Notes under the pieces: model-generated
The model's input: the letters and a program-made list of their open reading frames with translations, nothing else
Databases searched by the model: none
What the model was told of the DNA's origin: nothing
Part shown: piece after piece, positions 57,697 to 64,000 of the stretch
Numbering within the stretch: position 1 is the stretch's first letter
Layout of the letters: each line of letters starts with the position of its first letter
Program-made: the position numbers and the translations under genes
Assembly: GCA_902564565.1 (NCBI GenBank)
Contig: CACFBW010000001.1
Coordinates: forward strand, 1-64,000
Origin: an uncultured Pelagibacteraceae bacterium
Lineage (GTDB): Bacteria; Pseudomonadota; Alphaproteobacteria; Pelagibacterales; Pelagibacteraceae
DNA length: 64,000 nucleotides
Direction of reading: 5' to 3'

Positions 57697-58867
57697 TCAA
57701 AAAAAAAATAGCAATTATTGGTTCAACTGGATCGATAGGTAAAACTACTATTGAGATAATCAAAAAAGATAAAAAAAACTTTGATGTAGTTTTATTGTCG
57801 ACAAATAATAATGTAAAAGAAATAAAAAAACAAATTAGAGAATTAAAACCAAAAAATTTGGTAATAAATAATAGAAATAATTATATAAAATTAAAAAAAA
57901 AATTTAAAAGTATAAATATTTTTAATAGTTTTGATGTTTTTTTTAAAAAATTTAATAAAAAAATTGATTACTCTATATCTGCAATCTCGGGACTATCTGG
58001 TCTACAACCTACTCTAGATATAATTAAACATACAAAAAATGTTGCTATTGCTAATAAAGAGTCGATTATTTGTGCTTGGAACTTAATAGAAAAAGAATTA
58101 AAAAAAAATAATACAAAATTTATTCCAGTAGATTCTGAACATTTTTCTATTTGGTATTTATTAAAAAACAAAAAAATTGAAACTATTGAAGAGATAATAA
58201 TCACTGCATCAGGAGGTCCATTTCTTAATTGGAAAATTAATAAAATTAAAAAAGCTACACCCAAATTTGCTATTAGACATCCAAATTGGTCAATGGGAAA
58301 AAAAAATATCTGTAGATTCCTCAACAATGATGAATAAAGTTTTTGAAGTAATAGAAGCACAAAGAATATTTAATCTTGATAGATCAATATTTAAAATTTA
58401 TATTCATCCCCAATCACTAGTTCATGCAATACTAAAATTTGATAACGGTTTAACGAAACTTTTAATTCATGATACAGATATGAAAATACCTATTTTTAAT
58501 TCAATATACGATAATTTAAATAAAAAAATACATAGTAAAAAATTAGGAATAACTGAATTAAATAACTTAACATTTAAAAAAATTGATCTAAAAAAATTTC
58601 CATCAATTAGTATACTAAAATATATACCTAAAAAAATATCTCTTTTTTGATACTGTTGTGGTTAGCTGTAACGATGAGCTTGTTGATCTTTTTTTAAAAA
58701 ACAAAATAAAATTTTGGCAAATACATTCTAAAATGAAAAAAATATTAAATTTTGTTGAATTTGTGAAATTCAAACAAATACAGCCTAATAATACTAAGCA
58801 AATTTACAAATTAAGCGAATATGTTAGATTGAAAACTAGATCTTTAAGTATAAACTCTACAAAATGA
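57693..58867 (+). pseudogene. dxr: dxr (1-deoxy-D-xylulose 5-phosphate reductoisomerase), interrupted by two +1 homopolymer indels
   Basis: The second enzyme of the MEP isoprenoid pathway. The first piece (57693-58337) has the NADPH site IIGSTGSIGKTT, AISGLSGLQPT, IANKESIICAW, the metal-site region VDSEHFSIW and ITASGGPFL. The frame then slips at the A9 run 58298-58306; A8 gives MGKKISVDSSTMMNKVFEVIEA. A second slip at T6 58643-58648 joins ISLFDTVVVSCNDELVDLF. Without the two bases, 1173 remain, 391 codons, the family length. The start overlaps cdsA by 4 bases and the end overlaps bamA by 4. Confidence 0.82.
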
Positions 58868-61108
58868 TTAGAAAAATATTATATATATTTACATTTATAG
58901 CATTATTTTTTAGTAACGCATTTTCTGAAATTGTTAAAGAATTTAAAATTGTAGGAAATGAACGTGTTTCAAAATCTACCATTGTTAATTTTAGCGAAGT
59001 TGTAATAAATAAAGATTTGAAACCTACTGATTTTAACAAAGTTTTAAAAAATCTTTATTCTACAACTTTTTTTGAAAATGTTTCTTTAAATTTAGAAAAT
59101 GGTATTTTAACTATAAATGTAAAAGAATATCCAATAGTTCAATCAATTACTTTTAATGGAATAAAGGCAAAAAAATTTAAAAAAGAATTATATGAAAAAA
59201 TATCATTAAAGGAAAAAAATCCATACAATAAATTTTTATTAAAAAATGATTTAAATCACATTAAAAATCTTTTTAAAAGATCCGGGTACTATTTTGTTGA
59301 AATTAGTCTAGATGAAAAAATTAATGACAATAATACAGTAGATCTGATTTATAATATTGATATTGGAAAAAAAAGCATTAATTCAAAAGATTAATTTTAT
59401 TGGAGATAAAAAATATAAAGATAGAAAATTACATAGCGTTATCACTTCCGAAGAGGCTAAGTTTTGGAAATTTATCTCTAAAGGCAAATTTTTAGATGAG
59501 GATAGAATTAACTTAGATAAAAGATTGCTTAAGAATTTTTATTTAAACAAAGGTTACTACAGTGTAGTTATTGAGAATGCTTTTTCCCAGTTAGTAAATG
59601 ATGAATATTTTAACTTAACGTATAATATTAATGCTGGTAAAAAATTTCAATTTAATGAATTAAATTTAATTGTCGCAGAAGATTTTGATAAAAATAAATT
59701 TTCTAAAATATTAAAAATTTTTAAAAATTTGAAGAATGAAACTTACTCTTTAAAAAAAATAGAAAAGTTATTAGATACAATCGACAATATTGCTCTACAT
59801 GAAAACTATGATTTCATTGATGCTACAATTAATGAAGAAATTGTTGAAGATAATAAGTTAAATATTACATTTACAATAAAAGAATCCGAAAAATTTTATG
59901 TAGAAAGAATTAATATTTTAGGAAATCATATAACTGAAGAAAACTTTATAAGAAATCAATTAATTGTTGACGAAGGCGACCCATTCAATAAAATTTTACA
60001 CAATAAATCAATTAATGATTTAAAAGGTAAGGGAATATTTAGTGAAGTTAGTTCTTCAATTAAAAATGGTACTAAACAAAATCAAAAAATTATTGATCTT
60101 CAGATTAAGGAAAAAGCAACAGGTGAAATAGCAGCTGGAGCTGGATATGGTTCAGAGGGTAGCACTTTTTCTTTTTCAGTAAGTGAAAATAACTTTAGAG
60201 GAAAAGGAATAAATTTAGATGCTAGCCTTCAATTGAGTGAAGAAAAAGTGAAAGGTTATTTTGGATACACTCATCCCAATTTTAATTATTCTGATAGAGC
60301 TTTAACTACCTCAATTCAAAGTACCGTCACTGATAAAATGGAAGATTATGGATATAAATCTTCTCTTAATGCTATAAGTCTTGGTACTAGATATGAACAA
60401 TATGAAGATTTATATTTTAGCCCAACTTTATCTATTGGAAATGAAAACTTAAAAACTGATGACACAGCATCTGCCAACCTTATGAAACAAGAAGGTAGTT
60501 ATTTTGATGCGTCATTTTTTTATAACTTTTCTTATGATAAGAGAAACCAATCATTTAGACCTACATCAGGATATATAAGCAGGTTTACACAAAGTATACC
60601 CATAGTATCAGATGGTTCACCTATGCTTAATGGTTATGAATTGAATACATATAAAGAAATTATGGACGATATGATTTTTAGCTTTGCTATATATGGAAGA
60701 ACAATAAACTCGTTATCTGATGATGATGTTAGAATTTCAAAAAGATTATTTTTACCATCATCAAAATTACGTGGGTTTGAATCTGGCAAGATTGGCCCAA
60801 AAGATTCAGGAGGAGACTATATAGGTGGAAATTATGCAACAGCGTTAAACGCTTCAACAACTTTACCTTATATTTTTCAAACTTTAGAGACACTTGATAT
60901 GAAAATGTTCTTAGACGCAGCTAATGTTTGGGGTGTCGATTATTCTGATACAATAGATGAATCAAATAAAGTTAGATCATCCATTGGAGTTGCGGTCGAT
61001 TGGTTCACAGTTATTGGTCCGCTTAATTTTTCACTCTCACAACCTATAACGGAAGCTAGCACAGATAAAACAGAAACATTTAGATTTCAAATTGGAACTT
61101 CTTTTTAA
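58864..61108 (+). pseudogene. bamA: bamA (outer membrane assembly factor), interrupted by one +1 homopolymer indel
   Basis: The central subunit of the BAM complex that folds beta-barrel proteins into the outer membrane. The first piece (58864-59394) has a signal peptide (ILYIFTFIALFFSNAFS) and the first POTRA domains (FKIVGNERVSKSTIVNF). The frame slips at the A8 run 59367-59374; A7 joins IDIGKKALIQKINFIGDKKY. The second piece reaches 61108, with further POTRAs (ERINILGNHITEENFIRN) and the 16-strand barrel, including the KLRGFESGKIGPKD version of the VRGF lid motif and a C-terminal Phe. Corrected length is 747 residues. rseP, usual between dxr and bamA, is absent. Confidence 0.85.
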
Positions 61109-61632
61109 TGAAATATATTAAATTTTTTATTATATTTTTATTTTTTATAAGTATTAAAAATTATGCATACACTGAAAGCAATTTAGCGTATCTTGATATG
61201 CAATATATTATGGAAAAATCTCTTGTAGGGCAATCATTAAAAAATCAGTTAGAGAAACTACATAAAAAAAATTTAAGTTATTTTAAAGAAAAAGAAGATT
61301 CTTTAAAAAAAAAGGAGAATGAAATTTTAACAAAAAAAAATATTTTATCTAAAGACGAATTCCAAAAGGAAATTTCTAAATTAAGAGATGATGTAAAGAA
61401 TTATAATAAAGAACGCAATGAAAGGATAGATTCCTTAACAAAAAAAAGATTAGAAACTATGGAGAAAATACTTAAAGATTTAAGTCCAATACTTGCGGAA
61501 TTTTCAAAAGAAAATAATATTTCTATAATAATAGATAAAAAAAATATTATCGTTGGAAAAACAGAGTTGAATATAACCGAAAAAATTCTTAATCTTTTGG
61601 ACAGTAAAATAAAAAAAATCAAATTAAATTAA
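61108..61632 (+). CDS. OmpH/Skp family periplasmic chaperone
   Basis: A 174-residue exported protein with a signal peptide (YIKFFIIFLFFISIKNYAYT), an N-terminal strand (LAYLDMQYIMEKS) and a long charged coiled-coil region (about residues 45-125: HKKNLSYFKEKEDSLKKKE and onward), then a C-terminal ISIIIDKKNIIVG segment that completes the base of the trimer. This is the jellyfish-like Skp layout. It shares one base with the bamA stop (TAATG), consistent with joint production of outer-membrane assembly proteins. Confidence 0.87.
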   Translation: MKYIKFFIIFLFFISIKNYAYTESNLAYLDMQYIMEKSLVGQSLKNQLEKLHKKNLSYFKEKEDSLKKKENEILTKKNILSKDEFQKEISKLRDDVKNYNKERNERIDSLTKKRLETMEKILKDLSPILAEFSKENNISIIIDKKNIIVGKTELNITEKILNLLDSKIKKIKLN

Positions 61633-61638
61633 ACACTA

Positions 61639-62088
61639 ATGACTATTTCGTTAAACAAATCTCAGATTCAAGATTTATTGCCTCATAGAGAGCCTATGCT
61701 TTTAATTGACGAATTGTTAAATATTAAAAAATTATTTTCAGCAACAGCAATTGTAAATGTTAAAAAAGATAGTTTTTTTGTCCAAGGACATTTTCCTGGC
61801 GAACCTGTAATGCCTGGAGTTTTAATAGTTGAGGCTTTCGGTCAATCTGCAGCTGCTCTTACTGCTCATGGTTTAGACAAAGCCACTTATGAAAATAAAT
61901 TAGTTTTTTTAATGAGTATTGAAAAAGCTAGATTTAGGAATCCAGTCATACCTGATTGTAAGTTAGAACTTAATATTGAAGCTATAAGATCTCATGGACG
62001 CGTTTGGAAGTATAAAGGGGAAGCATTTGTAGGAGAGAAAAAAATGGCAGATGCTCAATGGTCAGCAACTATAGTAGACAGGAAATAA
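61639..62088 (+). CDS. fabZ: 3-hydroxyacyl-ACP dehydratase FabZ
   Basis: A hot-dog-fold dehydratase of 149 residues in fatty acid synthesis, supplying the acyl chains also used for lipid A. It opens with QDLLPHREPMLLIDELL, and the catalytic pair is H51 and E65 in GHFPGEPVMPGVLIVEAFGQ. The gene lies before lpxD, while the more common order is lpxD-fabZ-lpxA. It is 6 bases downstream of the Skp-like gene. Confidence 0.95.
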   Translation: MTISLNKSQIQDLLPHREPMLLIDELLNIKKLFSATAIVNVKKDSFFVQGHFPGEPVMPGVLIVEAFGQSAAALTAHGLDKATYENKLVFLMSIEKARFRNPVIPDCKLELNIEAIRSHGRVWKYKGEAFVGEKKMADAQWSATIVDRK

Positions 62089-62143
62089 TTAGCAATAAAT
62101 CTTGATAAGCTTTTGTTGTTGGTTTTGATATTAAATATTATCA

Positions 62144-63124
62144 ATGACTAATCCATTTTTTTTAAACAAAGGCCCATTTGAAATTAATAAATTATTAAAA
62201 TCAATAGGATTAATTAATATTCAAAAATTCAAAAGTACAAAAATCCACGATATCAAAGACCTAACATCATCTACCAAAAACGATATTACATTTTTTCATT
62301 CAAAAAAATATGAAAATCAAGCATTAAATACAAAAGCTCTATTTTGCATAACTACGGAAAATCTTAAAAATTATTTGCCAAAAAAATGTAATAAAATAAT
62401 TGTTGATAATGTTTTAATTGTTACCGCCAAAATAACAAAAACATTTTATCCAGACTCAGTAAATGATGATTTTGATACATCTGTGAAAAATATATCTAAA
62501 ACTTCATACAAGAAAAAAGTAAAATTTGGAAAAAATGTTTTACTTGGAAAAAATGTTAAAATTGGAAAGAGTTGCTTAATTGGGCACAATTCAATAATTG
62601 AAAAAAATGTTATAATTGGGAATAATTGTTCTATAGGTTCAAATGTAATTATTAGAAATACAATCATTAAAAATAATATCAGTATTTTAGATGGGTGTGT
62701 AATTGGAAAAAAAGGTTTTGGTTTTTTCCCTAACAAAGAGAAAAATTATAAATATCCGCAAATTGGAGCTGTGATAATTAATGACAATTCAGAAATAGGT
62801 TGTGGGTCAACCATTGATAGAGGTTCAATGTCAAATACAATAATTGGTAAAAATACATTTTTAGATAACCAAATTCACATAGCTCATAACGTAAAAATTG
62901 GAGACAATTGCATTATTGCTGGACAAGTAGGTTTTGCTGGAAGTTCAACAATTGGAAATAATGTAATGATCGGTGGACAGGCTGGTATTTCAGGGCATTT
63001 AAAAATTGGAAACAATATTCAAATTGGAGGCGGTAGTGGAGTCATCAGAGATATTAAAGATAATACTAGGGTTATGGGTTATCCAGCTAAAGATTTAAAA
63101 AAATTTATTAAGGAAATGAATTAA
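62144..63124 (+). CDS. lpxD: UDP-3-O-(3-hydroxyacyl)glucosamine N-acyltransferase
   Basis: An acyltransferase of lipid A synthesis, 326 residues. The N-terminal uridine-binding domain (about residues 1-105) is followed by a left-handed beta helix of hexapeptide repeats (IGKSCLIGHNSIIEKNVIIG and so on). The catalytic His is H248 in QIHIAHNVKIGDN. KGFGFFPN and GCGSTIDRGSM are typical. The repeat region is rich in Asn and Ile with many IGxN units. It is separated from lpxA by 1 base and from fabZ by a 55-base gap with no visible element. Confidence 0.94.
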   Translation: MTNPFFLNKGPFEINKLLKSIGLINIQKFKSTKIHDIKDLTSSTKNDITFFHSKKYENQALNTKALFCITTENLKNYLPKKCNKIIVDNVLIVTAKITKTFYPDSVNDDFDTSVKNISKTSYKKKVKFGKNVLLGKNVKIGKSCLIGHNSIIEKNVIIGNNCSIGSNVIIRNTIIKNNISILDGCVIGKKGFGFFPNKEKNYKYPQIGAVIINDNSEIGCGSTIDRGSMSNTIIGKNTFLDNQIHIAHNVKIGDNCIIAGQVGFAGSSTIGNNVMIGGQAGISGHLKIGNNIQIGGGSGVIRDIKDNTRVMGYPAKDLKKFIKEMN

Positions 63125-63125
63125 A

Positions 63126-63908
63126 ATGATACACGAAACTGCAATTATAGATGCAAAGGCAAAAATTTCTAAATCAGCTAACATTGGTCCTTATACTATC
63201 ATAGGTCCAAATGTTCAAATTGATGAAGGAACGGTAATTCAATCACACGTAAATATATCTGGTTACACAAAGATTGGAAAAAATAACATAGTTTATTCTT
63301 TTGCATCTATTGGTAGCAATCCACAAGATTTAAAATACAAAGGTGAGAAAACTGAACTTGTGATTGGTGATAACAATGTAATAAGAGAGTATGTTACTGC
63401 AAATCCTGGAACATCTGGTGGAGGCGCTATTACAAAAATTGGTGATAAAAATTTACTAATGATTGGTGCTCACATTGCGCACGATTGTTTAATTGGTAAT
63501 AATGTTGTCATAGCTAACAATGCCGCCATAGCAGGCCACGCAGAAATTGGTGATGATGTAATTATAGGTGGTAATTGTGGTGTGCAACAATTTGCAAGGA
63601 TAGGAAAAATGGCAATGATTGGTGGTATGACTGGAGTTTCACGAGATGTAATTCCTTATGGTCTTTCATTTGGTAATAGAAATTATTTAGGTGGAATTAA
63701 TTTAATAGGCCTGAGAAGAAGAAATGTTTCAAATAAAGAAATTTTAACTTTAACTGAAGCATATAAAGAAATTTTTAAAACTGAACATTTGCATGATAAT
63801 TTGACCAAATTAAATGGTGACTTTAAAGATAATAACTATGTAAAAGAGGTAGTGGATTTTATTAACAAGGATAAAAAAAGACCAATTTGTACACCATTTA
63901 GTAAATAA
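63126..63908 (+). CDS. lpxA: Acyl-ACP--UDP-N-acetylglucosamine O-acyltransferase
   Basis: Catalyses the first step of lipid A synthesis. The 260 residues form a left-handed beta helix of hexapeptide repeats starting IHETAIIDAKAKISKSANIG, then a helical C-terminal domain. The active-site segment is MIGAHIAHDCLIG, with H119 matching the catalytic His of the family. IGSNPQDLKYKGEKTELVIG and IREYVTANPGTSGGG are characteristic. The gene is followed after 2 bases by the probable lpxI. Confidence 0.96.
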   Translation: MIHETAIIDAKAKISKSANIGPYTIIGPNVQIDEGTVIQSHVNISGYTKIGKNNIVYSFASIGSNPQDLKYKGEKTELVIGDNNVIREYVTANPGTSGGGAITKIGDKNLLMIGAHIAHDCLIGNNVVIANNAAIAGHAEIGDDVIIGGNCGVQQFARIGKMAMIGGMTGVSRDVIPYGLSFGNRNYLGGINLIGLRRRNVSNKEILTLTEAYKEIFKTEHLHDNLTKLNGDFKDNNYVKEVVDFINKDKKRPICTPFSK

Positions 63909-63910
63909 CA

Positions 63911-64000
63911 ATGATAGGTTTATTCTTTGGAGATACTAAGTTTCCAAAATTAATATTAAAAAGTATTAAAAAAAAGAAAAAAAAATATTTCATTATCGAT
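63911..64000 (+). CDS. lpxI: Probable LpxI (UDP-2,3-diacylglucosamine diphosphatase), 3'-truncated by window edge
   Basis: Only 30 codons are visible, starting at ATG two bases after the lpxA stop and running off the window. The start IGLFFGDTKFPKLILKSIKK resembles the glycine-rich opening of LpxI (a GLIAGxGxLP-like strand and loop followed by a helix), and lpxA-lpxI-lpxB is the common alphaproteobacterial order. LpxI hydrolyses UDP-diacylglucosamine to lipid X. The assignment relies largely on position. Confidence 0.6.
   Translation, partial: MIGLFFGDTKFPKLILKSIKKKKKKYFIID

Noticed and set aside
57044-61108. True pseudogenes of cdsA, dxr and bamA
   Set aside because: All breaks are single insertions in A/T runs and all motifs are intact in essential genes, so artefact or slippage is more likely than decay. 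They are typed as interrupted only because the given sequence is.

Overview
This window is an AT-rich, very densely coded stretch of an alphaproteobacterial chromosome, most likely from the SAR11 clade (Pelagibacterales). The reasons are the strong A/T codon bias, genes separated by only a few bases or overlapping, the tig-clpP-clpX-lon and nuoA-N blocks in alphaproteobacterial order, and an apr/Xsc/SuyAB sulfur block next to TRAP transport genes. The taxon is an inference from content and composition, not from a search. I see no rRNA, insertion sequence, phage, CRISPR array or replication origin, and no gap over 300 bases lacks a gene or RNA.

Layout. (1) 1-6728: sulfur and sulfonate block, with the end of adenylylsulfate reductase alpha (aprA), an unknown 116-aa protein, a 49-aa membrane peptide, a TauE-type exporter, sulfolactate sulfo-lyase-like SuyBA on the minus strand, and divergent sulfoacetaldehyde acetyltransferase (xsc). 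Two enzymes release sulfite, one oxidises it and one may export it. (2) 6730-12635: accessory-looking island with an SxtJ-like protein, a DUF5989 protein, a carbamoyltransferase and an SGNH hydrolase, followed by a FAH-fold enzyme and two methyltransferases. (3) 12632-23072: M23 peptidase, SDR, TerC and GMC oxidoreductase on the minus strand; a TRAP transporter with an internal terminator; an NCS1 permease, a second SDR, and several small envelope proteins. (4) 23085-30453: type-5 uracil-DNA glycosylase, a DUF1289 protein, tRNA-Leu, the tig-clpP-clpX-lon proteostasis block, then tRNA-Val and tRNA-Asp. (5) 30540-44438: complete 14-gene complex I operon nuoA-N. (6) 44438-54075: birA, coaX, RNase J, proS, lolC/E, lolD and dnaE in an overlapping run. 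(7) 54076-64000: a structured rpsB leader, then rpsB-tsf-frr-uppS-cdsA-dxr-bamA-ompH-fabZ-lpxD-lpxA and the first 30 codons of a probable lpxI, which together link translation, isoprenoid and phospholipid synthesis, outer-membrane assembly and lipid A synthesis.

Most notable points. The 6.7-10.3 kb module has the same four family types as the carbamoylation part of saxitoxin clusters (sxtI, J, K, L) but sits in a chromosome with no visible toxin core genes. Sulfite-producing and sulfite-consuming genes are grouped. The rpsB leader can form a pseudoknot just upstream of the start codon. cdsA, dxr and bamA carry five single-base insertions, all in A or T runs within 2.3 kb. pyrH, rseP and hupB are absent from the places where they usually sit. 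At least five short membrane or membrane-like proteins lie in gaps that length cut-offs would leave empty.
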